41,907 bases of DNA from an uncultured Pelagibacteraceae bacterium (lineage in GTDB: Bacteria; Pseudomonadota; Alphaproteobacteria; Pelagibacterales; Pelagibacteraceae), in assembly GCA_902569285.1 (NCBI GenBank), contig CACFTS010000006.1, positions 1 to 41,907 on the forward strand. The letters run 5' to 3'. The position numbers were made by a program, and so were the translations under genes. The notes below the pieces were generated by a model. It was not told the DNA's origin and made no database searches. It saw nothing but the letters and a program-made list of their open reading frames with translations. Below, one piece after another: positions 1 to 8,250 of this stretch. Position 1 is the stretch's first letter; every line of letters begins with the position of its first letter.

Positions 1-1
1 T

Positions 2-1480
2 TCTTTAGGTGCTATTTGGTCTTCTTGCTCTCCGGATTTTGGTACAAAAGGAGTGATAGAAAGATTTTTTCAAATAAATCCAAAAGTTTTATTTGTGACT
101 AATGAATATTTCTATAATGGAAAACGAATTAATATTTTAGAAAGAATACCTGAAATTATTAAAAAAATTCCGTCAATCAAATATGTTGTTATCGTAAGTT
201 ATCCGGGCCAAAAAAAAATTAAGAAAAAATTTAAATTAAAAGTAAAAATTAAGTATTGGTCTGAGTTATTGAAAATAAAGTCATCGAATATCATTTTTTC
301 TAAGTTTGATTTTGAGCATGAACTTGCAATTCTTTATTCTAGTGGAACAACTGGAAAGCCAAAATGTATTTGTCACAGAAATGGTGGAGTTTTACTTCAA
401 CATAAAAAAGAACATCAACTACATTGTGATATTAAAGAAGGAGATAATATCTTTTATTTTACCACATGTGGTTGGATGATGTGGAATTGGTTAATAACAG
501 CACTTGCCTCTAAAGCTTCAATTGTTTTGTTTGATGGATCACCAATGTATAAACAAGAAGATTTACTTTTAAAAATAGCTGATAAAGAAGAAGTAACTCT
601 TTTAGGGATTAGTGCTAAATATATTGATGCTTTGCGTAAATTTATACCCAATTTAAATTATAAATATAGGTTATTAAAATTAAGAACAATTTGTTCTACT
701 GGATCACCATTATCAAATGATGGTTTCTATTATATTTATAAAAAAATTAAAAAAGATATTCATTTAGCTTCAATTTCAGGTGGAACAGATATTGTTTCTT
801 GCTTTGTTTTAGGAAATTTATATCAACCAGTACATCTTGGTGAGATTCAAAATAAAGGTTTAGCACTAGATGTAAGAGTATTTAGTGATAAAGGAAAATC
901 GTTAAAAAATTCAAAAGGTGAACTTGTTTGTGTAAATCCTTTTCCATCAATGCCTCTCAAATTTTGGAACGATAAAAATAATGTCAAATTTAAAAAGGCA
1001 TATTTTAATAAATATAAAAATATCTGGCATCATGGTGATTATGCAGAGGTAAAAAATACGGATGGTTTTATTATTTATGGTCGATCAGACACGACATTAA
1101 ACCCTGGTGGTGTTAGATTAGGAACTGCAGAAATATATTCTGAAGTAGAAAAGTTTTTTGAAATTAAAGAATCAATTGTTGTAGGCCAATCTTGGGATAA
1201 TGATGTAAGAATTGTTTTATTCATAATTATGAATAAAAATTATGGTATTAATGATATTCTGTTACAAAAAATTAAACAACAAATTAGAAGAAATGTTTCG
1301 CCTAGACATGTTCCAAGTAAAATTATAGTTGTGAAAAATATTCCAAAAACCAAAAGTGGGAAAATAGCAGAATTGGCAGTTAAGAGTACTATTGAAGGTA
1401 ACAAAATAAAAAACAGAGAAGCCCTAGTAAATCCAGAGGTATTAGAGGAATATAAAAATTTGAGAGAATTAGAGTATTAA
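2..1480 (+). CDS. aacS: Acetoacetyl-CoA synthetase (acetoacetate-CoA ligase), 5' truncated by window edge
   Basis: This AMP-forming ligase of the ANL superfamily activates acetoacetate with ATP and CoA in the cytosol. The open frame runs from base 2 with no stop before it, and its first residues (GAIWSSCSPDFG) match a conserved internal stretch of the family, so the gene begins upstream and the GTG at 53 is not its start. About 492 residues are visible of a family length near 650. Visible motifs are the phosphate-binding loop YSSGTTGKPK (visible residues 112-121), GGTDIVSCF, the hinge-region block GRSDTTLNPGGVRLG, and the C-terminal catalytic-lysine motif PKTKSGKI. An aminotransferase starts at the next base, so the two are probably cotranscribed. 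The thiolase at 6866 would use its product. The family call is secure; the exact acyl substrate is inferred from the overall resemblance. Confidence 0.9.
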   Translation, partial: SLGAIWSSCSPDFGTKGVIERFFQINPKVLFVTNEYFYNGKRINILERIPEIIKKIPSIKYVVIVSYPGQKKIKKKFKLKVKIKYWSELLKIKSSNIIFSKFDFEHELAILYSSGTTGKPKCICHRNGGVLLQHKKEHQLHCDIKEGDNIFYFTTCGWMMWNWLITALASKASIVLFDGSPMYKQEDLLLKIADKEEVTLLGISAKYIDALRKFIPNLNYKYRLLKLRTICSTGSPLSNDGFYYIYKKIKKDIHLASISGGTDIVSCFVLGNLYQPVHLGEIQNKGLALDVRVFSDKGKSLKNSKGELVCVNPFPSMPLKFWNDKNNVKFKKAYFNKYKNIWHHGDYAEVKNTDGFIIYGRSDTTLNPGGVRLGTAEIYSEVEKFFEIKESIVVGQSWDNDVRIVLFIIMNKNYGINDILLQKIKQQIRRNVSPRHVPSKIIVVKNIPKTKSGKIAELAVKSTIEGNKIKNREALVNPEVLEEYKNLRELEY

Positions 1481-2707
1481 ATGTTAAAAAATATTGTAAA
1501 AAATTTAGAACCATCATCAACATTAAAGATTAATGAAATTTCTAGACAGCTTGAGGAAAAGGGAGAAAAAATTTTTAAGTTTGGTTTTGGTCAATCTCCA
1601 TTTCAGGTCCCAACAGATATTGTAAAAGAATTAAAAGATAATGCTCATCAGAATAAATATTTGCCAATGCAAGGTCTTGCTGAATTAAGAAAATCAGTTG
1701 CTAATTACACCTCAGCTAAAAAAAATTATTATTATAACTCTGACAATGTAGTTATAGGACCTGGTTCCAAAGAATTAATGTTTTTATTGCACGTGATTTT
1801 TGATGGTGAGATTATACTTCCAATACCTAGCTGGGTTTCTTATGCACCCCAAGCAATTATTGGTAGAAATAAAATTAAAATGCTTCAAACAAAAAGAGAA
1901 AATAATTGGTTTCCAACTGGATCTGAAATTGAAGAAATTATTTTGAACAATAAAGAAAAAAATTATTTATTATTTTTAAACTCTCCTAATAATCCTTCTG
2001 GTCAAATTTGTGAAAATTTAGAGGAGATAAGTGAAGTTATGAAGAAATATAACTTAATAATTTTATCTGATGAAATTTACTCTGAACTTAGTTTTAATGA
2101 CAATTATAAATCAATTTCAAATTTCTGCCCAGAAAAAACAATTATTAGTACTGGTTTAAGTAAATGGTGTGGTGCTGGAGGTTGGAGATTAGGATATTTT
2201 ATTATACCTGAAAACTTAAAAATTATTAAAGATACTTTAAATGTCTTAGCTAGTGAAACTTTTTCAGCAGTTAGTGCACCCATTCAATATGCAGCAATTC
2301 AAGCCTACGAAGGTGAGCATAATAATTATATAAAATCTTCAAGAGAAATTCTTAAAGCTGTTGGAAACTACGCTTATGAAAATCTAAGCTCTAACAAAGT
2401 TTTAATAAATAAACCTCAAGGAGGTTTTTATTTAATGCCTGAATTCATTAGTGCAAAATTTAACTCATCATCAGAAATGTGTAAGAATATTCTTGAAACA
2501 ACTGGAGTAGTGTTATTGCCTGGATCTGACTTCGGTTTTGATAAAAAAAGAATGTTAGCCAGATTAAGTTTTACAGATTTTGATGGAAAAGAATTTATGA
2601 AAAATTTACCTGAAAACACAAAACTAGAAAGTAATTTAGTTAATAAATATGCTCCAAAAATAGTTGAAGGCACAAAAAGATTGAAAGCCTGGGTTGAATC
2701 AACTTAA
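1481..2707 (+). CDS. PLP-dependent class I/II aminotransferase (aspartate aminotransferase-like)
   Basis: This 408-residue fold-type I pyridoxal-phosphate enzyme would transfer an amino group between an amino acid and a 2-oxo acid. Visible family features are the PGSKELMF cofactor-phosphate region, the NSPNNPSGQ motif, the LSDEIYSEL segment with the pyridine-nitrogen Asp, and the Schiff-base lysine K228 in TGLSKWCGAGGWRLGY, followed by the conserved Arg. Length is normal for the aspartate/aromatic/alanine subgroup. The ATG directly follows the aacS stop with no spacer and a GAG-rich stretch precedes it, which suggests translational coupling. Its place between AacS and a TRAP transporter suggests it could process an imported or derived amino/keto acid, but the substrate cannot be read from sequence. 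Confidence 0.85.
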   Translation: MLKNIVKNLEPSSTLKINEISRQLEEKGEKIFKFGFGQSPFQVPTDIVKELKDNAHQNKYLPMQGLAELRKSVANYTSAKKNYYYNSDNVVIGPGSKELMFLLHVIFDGEIILPIPSWVSYAPQAIIGRNKIKMLQTKRENNWFPTGSEIEEIILNNKEKNYLLFLNSPNNPSGQICENLEEISEVMKKYNLIILSDEIYSELSFNDNYKSISNFCPEKTIISTGLSKWCGAGGWRLGYFIIPENLKIIKDTLNVLASETFSAVSAPIQYAAIQAYEGEHNNYIKSSREILKAVGNYAYENLSSNKVLINKPQGGFYLMPEFISAKFNSSSEMCKNILETTGVVLLPGSDFGFDKKRMLARLSFTDFDGKEFMKNLPENTKLESNLVNKYAPKIVEGTKRLKAWVEST

Positions 2708-2738
2708 TTTTTTTATAGACTCAACAGTAAAGTTTTGA

Positions 2739-2753
2739 TTAGAATTGTTCTAA
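2739..2753. promoter_or_regulatory. Perfect inverted repeat, candidate operator upstream of TAXI binding protein
   Basis: The sequence TTAGAA-TTG-TTCTAA is a perfect 6+6 inverted repeat in the 68-base gap before the TRAP solute-receptor gene. Its 3' end lies 22 bases before the ATG. Size and symmetry fit a dimeric repressor site. Chance palindromes are common in such AT-rich DNA, so this is a candidate only. Confidence 0.3.
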
Positions 2754-2775
2754 ATTAATATTAGCGGAGGAGAAT

Positions 2776-3780
2776 ATGAAAAAAATAATAACTTCCCTAT
2801 CGAGTGCTCTTTTAATTTTTGTAGCCTCGTTGTCATTTACAACAGTTGCAAAATCTGCAGAGTTCTTCACGATAGGAACAGGTGGACCTACTGGAGTATA
2901 TTTCCAAACAGGAAACGCCATATGTAAAATGTTACATAAATCAGCAATAAGTGCTGAACATGGAAGAAAAAAAGGTACTGCTAAAGCTTACAGATGTACA
3001 GCTCCATCAACTGGTGGATCAAATTATAACATCGGTCAAATTAAAGCTGGTGAGTTTCAATTTGGTGTAGCTCAGTCAGACTGGCAATATCATGCGGTTA
3101 ATGGATCAAGCAAATGGGAAGGTAAAAAATTTGGTGATCTAAGAGCTGTATTTTCAGTTCATAACGAACCTTTTCAAATTTGGGCTAGAAAAAAAGCAAA
3201 AATCAAGAACTTTGCTGGCTTAGAGGGAAAAGTTGTAAATATTGGTAACCCAGGTTCTGGACAAAGAGGAACTATGGAAGAGTTAATGAAAGCTATGGGT
3301 GTTGATAATAGTTTCTTTAAATCAACAACTGAACTTACTTCATCAGAACAAGTAAAGGCTTTGTGTGATGGTAAAATAGATGCTTTTGGTTATTCTGTAG
3401 GTTTTCCTAATGGAGCCATGGAACAAGCAGCAACTTGTGCAGCAAAAGCTTCACCAATTAATTTAACTGGTTCAGAGGTACAAGGTTTAATTAGTGGTGC
3501 AGACTATTATGCCAAAGCAGTAATTCCTAAGGGAACTTATACAAATCAAAAAAAAGATGCTACGACTTTTGGTGTTAAAGCTACTGTAGTTACTAGTGCT
3601 TCAGTTTCTGAAGAGTTAGTTTACTTAGTAACTAAAGCTGTGATGGAAAATTTTGATGATTTCAAAAAACAACATCCTGCTTTTGGATTTTTGGAAAAGA
3701 AAAACATGATTAAAGATGGTTTATCTGCTCCATTACATCCAGGTGCAATTAAATACTATAAAGAAGCTGGATTAATGTAA
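2776..3780 (+). CDS. TRAP transporter solute-binding protein, TAXI family
   Basis: This 334-residue periplasmic receptor captures a small organic anion or amino acid for a TRAP secondary transporter. It has a clear Sec signal peptide: basic start MKK, a hydrophobic core to about residue 24, and cleavage near residues 25-28. The mature start FTIGTGGPTGVYFQTG is the TAXI hallmark. Cys50 and Cys74 are placed to form the disulfide seen in many members. The start is fixed by a strong Shine-Dalgarno sequence, GGAGGAG at 2766-2772, the best one I see in the window, consistent with very high expression. A strong hairpin terminator follows, before the permease gene. Known TAXI ligands include glutamate/glutamine and 2-oxoglutarate; the ligand here is unknown. 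Confidence 0.93.
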   Translation: MKKIITSLSSALLIFVASLSFTTVAKSAEFFTIGTGGPTGVYFQTGNAICKMLHKSAISAEHGRKKGTAKAYRCTAPSTGGSNYNIGQIKAGEFQFGVAQSDWQYHAVNGSSKWEGKKFGDLRAVFSVHNEPFQIWARKKAKIKNFAGLEGKVVNIGNPGSGQRGTMEELMKAMGVDNSFFKSTTELTSSEQVKALCDGKIDAFGYSVGFPNGAMEQAATCAAKASPINLTGSEVQGLISGADYYAKAVIPKGTYTNQKKDATTFGVKATVVTSASVSEELVYLVTKAVMENFDDFKKQHPAFGFLEKKNMIKDGLSAPLHPGAIKYYKEAGLM

Positions 3781-3800
3781 TCTAGATTTTAAACTAAATT

Positions 3801-3834
3801 AAAAGGCCTGGTATTTTTACCGGGCCTTTTTTTT
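3801..3834 (+). terminator. Intrinsic terminator between TRAP receptor and permease genes
   Basis: A 12-bp stem (AAAGGCCTGGTA paired with TACCGGGCCTTT, one G-U pair) with a TTTT loop is followed by a run of eight Ts. It lies 21 bases after the receptor stop and ends 18 bases before the permease ATG. It is the only strong GC-rich hairpin-plus-T-tract I find in the window. It probably lets most transcripts end after the binding-protein gene, with some read-through into the permease. Confidence 0.85.
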
Positions 3835-3851
3835 ATGATAAGATAAAATTA

Positions 3852-6203
3852 ATGAGTCATTCTTTTAGTGAAAAAATTAAAAGTAAAATAAATGAAGATT
3901 TAACTCCAACGAGAAATCTAACGGGGATTCATTTAAAAGTGGTTGTAGCTATTGCAATTATTTGGTCTCTATTTCAATTGTGGTATGCTTCTCCATTTCC
4001 TTTTTTGCTTAATTTTGGAATGTTTAAGGGATTACCTGCAAGAGCTATCCATTTAGGGTTTGCATTATGTTTAGCTTTTTTAATTTATCCAATTTCCAAA
4101 GGAAAAAGAATTTCAATAATAGACGTTATTATAAGTTTTATAGGAGCATTTTCCTGTCTTTATATTTATTTTTTCTATGATCAACTTGTTGAAAGAGGTG
4201 GGGTTTTATTAAGCATTAGAGTTGGTGAAAACTTTAATCTACCTATAGAATTAATAATTGGAAGTTCTGGAATTTTAATACTTTTAGAAGCTACAAGAAG
4301 AGCTATTGGTTTACCTTTAGTAATTATTGCAATTTGTTTTTTATTATTTTCATATTTTGGTAGATATGCACCTGAAATAATTTCTCATGGAGGATTGTCG
4401 TTAAATAGATTAGTTGGTTTTCAATGGTTAGATCAAGAAGCGATATTTGGAATACCAATTGGGGTATCAGTTGATTTTATTTTTTTATTTGTATTATTTG
4501 GGGCTCTTTTAGAGACAGCTGGCGGTGGTAAATATTTTTTAGATTTAGCCTTTGCAATGGTTGGAAAAATGAGAGGTGGACCAGCTAAGGCAGCCATTCT
4601 TGGATCAGGAATGACAGGTTTAATTTCTGGATCTTCAATTGCAAATACAGTTACAACAGGAACTTTTACAATTCCTATAATGAAAAAAACTGGTTTTTCT
4701 CAAGAGAAAGCAGGAGCAATTGAAGTTTCTTCATCTGTAAATGGTCAAATAATGCCTCCAGTTATGGGTGCAGCGGCATTTGTAATGGCTAGTTTTATTG
4801 GTGTTACATACTTTGAAGTTGTTAAGCATGCATTTTTACCTGCTATTATTTCATACATAGCTTTATTTTATATATCTCACTTAGAAGCATTAAAATTAAA
4901 TTTGAAAGGAATGGAAGATTCTGATGTTCCAAATTTGAAGAAAACTTTTTTATCAGGATTACATTTTTTAGTTCCAATTTTTGTATTAATTTACATGTTA
5001 GTTTATTTAAGATTTACTGCATCATATTCAATTTTTTATGCAACTATTTCTTTAATATTTGTAAATTTGATTAATAAAATAATTAAAGAGAGTGATTATA
5101 AAAATGGATTAAAAGTTTGGTTTAATCAAACAATAATAGGATTTGAAAAAGGTGCTTTGAATATGGTTGGGGTTGGTATTGCAATTGCAACTGCAGGTAT
5201 TATTGTTGGTGCTGTTGGATCAACGGGACTAAGTACAAATTTAATAATAGTAATTGAGTCAATTGCAAAAGATAATGTGGTAATATTATTGTTTTTAACA
5301 ATAATATTATGTTTATTACTTGGAATGGGTTTGCCAACAACCGCAAACTATGTGGTGGTTGCATCATTAATGGCTACTGTTTTAGTTGATGTTGGTAATG
5401 CATCAGGATTTATATTTCCATTAATTGCGGTTCATTTATTTGTTTTTTATTTTGGTTTAATGGCAGATGTAACACCTCCAGTTGGACTTGCATCTTATGC
5501 TGCCGCTGCCATTTCTGGTGGAGATCCATTAAGAACAGGTGTTCAAGCATTTTGGTATAGTTTGAGAACTGGAATTTTACCAATTGTTTTTCTTTTTAAT
5601 CATGAGCTTCTCTTAATAGGCATAGAAAATATTTGGCATGCGCTTACAGTGATAGTTACATCTTTAGCTGGTATTTTAGTATTTACATCAGCAACTCAAG
5701 GGTGGTTTATAAATAGACTTAGATGGTATGAAATAATAATTTTCTTATTTATATCTATTTCATTACTTTCACCTGAATTTGTACTCAATAAATTTTATCC
5801 TAAATATGATTATGTGGATTTTAATAAAATTAATGAAATAACTTTAGATCCAAAAAAAGAAGTTCGGTTTAAAGTAACAAGAATCACAGAATATGGAGAG
5901 AGGTATAAGCTATTTGTTATTAATAAAAATACTTTTGAGACAGAGTATAGTATTGGAAATTATGGCATGAATATTATTGAGGAAAATAACAAATATATTG
6001 TTGATACTCTTAAATGGAATGGAAAAGCTAAAAAAAGTGGATTTGAAATGGGTGATTATATTAGTGAGTTTAAAATAGAAAACACTGATAGACCTTCTAA
6101 AGTTATTATTTACCCATTGGCAATTCTTTTACTATTTATCTTTGGTTATTTAAATTCTAAAAGAAAAAAATTTAACCGCCAGGACCCAGATCTGAAGGTT
6201 TAA
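3852..6203 (+). CDS. TRAP transporter fused permease (4TM + 12TM), with C-terminal extension
   Basis: This 783-residue inner-membrane protein fuses the small (DctQ-like) and large (DctM-like) TRAP permease subunits, as is usual for TAXI systems. Several N-terminal membrane segments precede the DctM-like part, which holds the conserved SGSSIANTVTTGTFTIPIMK and GMGLPTTANYVVVASL stretches, VTPPVGLASYAAAAISGGDP, and many hydrophobic segments up to about residue 650. A soluble region of about 110 residues and a last membrane helix follow (residues 650-775). This tail resembles the DUF3394-type domain attached to such permeases, although I identify it only by position and layout. It lies just downstream of its receptor and is separated from it by the terminator. 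Its last 32 bases overlap the thioesterase gene on the opposite strand. Confidence 0.92.
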   Translation: MSHSFSEKIKSKINEDLTPTRNLTGIHLKVVVAIAIIWSLFQLWYASPFPFLLNFGMFKGLPARAIHLGFALCLAFLIYPISKGKRISIIDVIISFIGAFSCLYIYFFYDQLVERGGVLLSIRVGENFNLPIELIIGSSGILILLEATRRAIGLPLVIIAICFLLFSYFGRYAPEIISHGGLSLNRLVGFQWLDQEAIFGIPIGVSVDFIFLFVLFGALLETAGGGKYFLDLAFAMVGKMRGGPAKAAILGSGMTGLISGSSIANTVTTGTFTIPIMKKTGFSQEKAGAIEVSSSVNGQIMPPVMGAAAFVMASFIGVTYFEVVKHAFLPAIISYIALFYISHLEALKLNLKGMEDSDVPNLKKTFLSGLHFLVPIFVLIYMLVYLRFTASYSIFYATISLIFVNLINKIIKESDYKNGLKVWFNQTIIGFEKGALNMVGVGIAIATAGIIVGAVGSTGLSTNLIIVIESIAKDNVVILLFLTIILCLLLGMGLPTTANYVVVASLMATVLVDVGNASGFIFPLIAVHLFVFYFGLMADVTPPVGLASYAAAAISGGDPLRTGVQAFWYSLRTGILPIVFLFNHELLLIGIENIWHALTVIVTSLAGILVFTSATQGWFINRLRWYEIIIFLFISISLLSPEFVLNKFYPKYDYVDFNKINEITLDPKKEVRFKVTRITEYGERYKLFVINKNTFETEYSIGNYGMNIIEENNKYIVDTLKWNGKAKKSGFEMGDYISEFKIENTDRPSKVIIYPLAILLLFIFGYLNSKRKKFNRQDPDLKV

Positions 6204-6597
6204 CTTTTAAAATTTTCCAAACTCCTGAAGCTGAGGTAATAATTTTATTATTACATTTTAAGTCACATAATAAAAACACTAATGTTTTTGTTTTTTTTAG
6301 AATTTTTACTCGACCAATGATTTCATCGCCTAATTTTGATGTTCCAATAAATTTTAGTTCTAATGAAATGGTTACACAAGGAGCATTATCGGCTGACCTA
6401 TGTGCCGCTGTTCCAGCTCCAGCATCCACTAAGGCTGACAAATATCCTCCATGAGTAATACCTGCAGCATTTAAATGATTTTTATTTATAGAAGATTTAA
6501 ACTCATATTCACTATCAGAAATACTCCTAAACATCACACCACCATTATGTTTCATAAAACCTGGTTTCAAACTAATTTGTTCAAATTTTTCAGACAT
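6172..6597 (-). CDS. PaaI-family hotdog thioesterase
   Basis: This 141-residue single-domain hotdog protein probably hydrolyses acyl-CoA thioesters in the cytosol. The active-site segment GITHGGYLSALVDAGAG (residues 47-63) contains the conserved HGG at 49-51 and the acidic residue D58, as in PaaI/YdiI-type thioesterases. Length is typical. The 3' end overlaps the TRAP permease end by 32 bases on the opposite strand. A possible 32-residue membrane peptide and tRNA-Arg lie just upstream on the same strand, and a thiolase lies beyond. The acyl-CoA context (AacS, thiolase) suggests a housekeeping role in freeing CoA, but the substrate is unknown. Confidence 0.85.
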   Translation of the reverse strand: MSEKFEQISLKPGFMKHNGGVMFRSISDSEYEFKSSINKNHLNAAGITHGGYLSALVDAGAGTAAHRSADNAPCVTISLELKFIGTSKLGDEIIGRVKILKKTKTLVFLLCDLKCNNKIITSASGVWKILKVKPSDLGPGG

Positions 6598-6603
6598 AAT
6601 TTT

Positions 6604-6702
6604 TTATAATAAAAAAGTTAAAATTAATAAAATTACAAAAATGATTATGAAGAAGTATATTACTGACATTTGAAGAGAAGCATTCATTAGCCATTTAAAC
6701 AT
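6604..6702 (-). CDS. Possible 32-residue single-pass membrane peptide
   Basis: A short frame encodes 32 residues: a polar start (MFKWLMNASLQMS) followed by an almost purely hydrophobic stretch of Ile, Phe, Val and Leu (residues 14-32) long enough to cross the membrane. A Shine-Dalgarno-like AAAAAGGA lies 6 bases before the ATG on the minus strand, well spaced, which is unusual in this genome. The frame fills the gap between tRNA-Arg and the thioesterase almost exactly, ending 6 bases before the thioesterase start codon. AT-rich DNA easily yields hydrophobic frames by chance, so this stays a candidate. I recognise no family. Confidence 0.45.
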   Translation of the reverse strand: MFKWLMNASLQMSVIYFFIIIFVILLILTFLL

Positions 6703-6717
6703 AATTAATCCTTTTTA

Positions 6718-6794
6718 TGGTGCGCCTGCTAGGAGTCGAACCCAGAACCTCCTGGTCCGTAGCCAAGCGCTCTATCCAGTTGAGCTACAGGCGC
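6718..6794 (-). tRNA. tRNA-Arg (anticodon ACG)
   Basis: Read on the minus strand this folds as a complete 77-base tRNA. The acceptor stem is GCGCCTG/CAGGCGC with an encoded CCA end. The D arm is followed by an anticodon arm CTTGG/CCAGG with the 7-base loop CTACGGA, giving anticodon ACG. The T arm contains GGTTCGACTCC. The A at position 34 is expected to be deaminated to inosine and to read CGU, CGC and CGA. Confidence 0.95.
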
Positions 6795-6865
6795 ATTTTT
6801 AATTTTATTTAATTACAGTACATTAATTTTTAGTATATTTTAATAATAAGACAAATTTAAAATTT

Positions 6866-8041
6866 ATGAGCGATAAATCAAAAGAAGTAGTTATTGTTGG
6901 TGCTGTGAGAACGCCAATAGGCACTTATAAAGGTTCATTAAAAAATATCAAATCTGATCAACTTGGATCAATAGTTATAAAAGAAGTTTTAAAAAAATCT
7001 AAATTTAATAAAGATGAAATTGATGAAGTTATTATGGGTCAAGTATTAACAGCTGGTGGAGGACAAAATCCAGCGAGACAAGCTGCAATAAATGCAGGTA
7101 TTCCAATTTCAAAACCAGTTTATATAGTTAACCAAGTATGTGGGTCTGGACTTAGAGCTGTAATTTCAGGTTATCAATCAATTAAACTAGGAGATGCAAA
7201 AAATGTAATTTCTGGAGGCCAAGAAAATATGTCAATAGCTCCGCACTCAATTTTTTATAGAGATAAAAAAAAGATTTCAGAAGATAAATTAGTAGATACA
7301 ATGATTAATGATGGTTTGATAGATGCATTTAACAATTATCATATGGGTGTAACAGCAGAAAATGTTGCAAAAAAATTTAATATATCAAGACAGGAACAAG
7401 ATGAATTTGCATTAAAATCTCAAAAAAAAACACAAACTGCAATTATTGATAATAAATTTGATGAGGAATTAATTAAAATAAATCAAGATGGGAATATTCT
7501 TAACAAAGATGAACATGCAAGAAATGGTTTAAAATTATCTGACTTAGAAAAATTAAAAACTGTTTTTAAAGATAATGGAACTGTTACTCCAGGAAATTCT
7601 TCAGGGATAAATGATGGAGCTGCAGCCTTATTACTAACCACTTTAGAAGAAGCAGAAAAAAAATCAATTAAGCCATTAGCCAAAATTGTATCTTGGTCTT
7701 CAGTTGGGGTAGATCCCTCACTAATGGGTTTAGGACCTATAGATGCTGTTCGTAAAGCAGTTAAAAAAGCAAAATGGAATTTAGAAGAAGTTGATTTGTT
7801 TGAAATTAATGAAGCTTTTGCCGCTCAAAGTATTGCAGTAATTCGTGAACTAGGTATTGATCATGATAAAGTAAATGTTAATGGGGGAGCTATTGCTCTT
7901 GGTCATCCTATTGGGGCTTCAGGAGCTAGAATTTTAGTAACATTAATACATGAAATGAAAAGACAAAATAAAAATAAAGGCTGTGCAACACTCTGCATAG
8001 GTGGAGGAATGGGTATAGCTTTATGCGTTGAAAGAGTTTAG
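6866..8041 (+). CDS. Acetyl-CoA acetyltransferase (thiolase)
   Basis: This 391-residue thiolase condenses two acetyl-CoA or splits acetoacetyl-CoA. The nucleophilic Cys92 lies in NQVCGSGLRAV, the base His347 in ALGHPIGASGARI, and the second catalytic Cys377 in LCIGGGMGIAL, so all active-site residues are present. The NEAF segment (residues 316-319) is also typical. Length and motif wording fit the biosynthetic/degradative acetoacetyl-CoA group (AtoB/PhaA) rather than long-chain thiolases. It lies divergent from tRNA-Arg with a 71-base AT-rich gap and no clear Shine-Dalgarno sequence. With AacS at the window start it would complete conversion of acetoacetate to acetyl-CoA. Confidence 0.92.
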   Translation: MSDKSKEVVIVGAVRTPIGTYKGSLKNIKSDQLGSIVIKEVLKKSKFNKDEIDEVIMGQVLTAGGGQNPARQAAINAGIPISKPVYIVNQVCGSGLRAVISGYQSIKLGDAKNVISGGQENMSIAPHSIFYRDKKKISEDKLVDTMINDGLIDAFNNYHMGVTAENVAKKFNISRQEQDEFALKSQKKTQTAIIDNKFDEELIKINQDGNILNKDEHARNGLKLSDLEKLKTVFKDNGTVTPGNSSGINDGAAALLLTTLEEAEKKSIKPLAKIVSWSSVGVDPSLMGLGPIDAVRKAVKKAKWNLEEVDLFEINEAFAAQSIAVIRELGIDHDKVNVNGGAIALGHPIGASGARILVTLIHEMKRQNKNKGCATLCIGGGMGIALCVERV

Positions 8042-8154
8042 GAATTAATTTTTCCGTATTTTTCTTCTAATAGAATTTTTTGTATCCATATTTTAGCATC
8101 TATGTAAGTAGTAACTTTTGGTTGAATAAGTATTTTTAATAACTTTTTTATCAT
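8038..8154 (-). CDS. Possible 38-residue basic peptide
   Basis: A minus-strand frame of 38 residues fills part of the 209-base gap between the thiolase and aceE genes. Its stop codon overlaps the thiolase end. The translation starts MIKKLLKILIQPKV and has a balanced mix of Lys, Glu, Trp, Tyr and Gly rather than the low-complexity look of random AT-rich frames. No good ribosome binding site precedes it, and I recognise no family. It could be a chance frame. Confidence 0.28.
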   Translation of the reverse strand: MIKKLLKILIQPKVTTYIDAKIWIQKILLEEKYGKINS

Positions 8155-8217
8155 TTTTATAAGTTGTCTTTAAAGAATGTCAAAAAATTGAACAGAATGT
8201 GTTGAAATTTGCAATTT

Positions 8218-8233
8218 ACTATACTTTTATAGT
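8218..8233. promoter_or_regulatory. Inverted repeat in the aceE promoter region
   Basis: ACTATA-CTTT-TATAGT is a perfect 6+6 inverted repeat whose 3' end is 17 bases before the aceE ATG. A TTGAAA element at 8202 could serve as a -35 box, placing a -10 inside the repeat, so a bound protein would block initiation. No regulator is identified and the promoter assignment is tentative because several -10-like sequences overlap here. Confidence 0.28.
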
Positions 8234-8250
8234 GTATAAGACATAAATAG

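Noticed and set aside
53..55. GTG at 53 as the start of acetoacetyl-CoA synthetase
   Set aside because: The frame is open to base 2 and encodes conserved family residues before this codon, so the gene starts upstream.
2756..2761. TAATAT as a -10 box for the TAXI receptor gene
   Set aside because: Transcription would begin near 2768, inside the strong Shine-Dalgarno sequence, and so remove it from the RNA.
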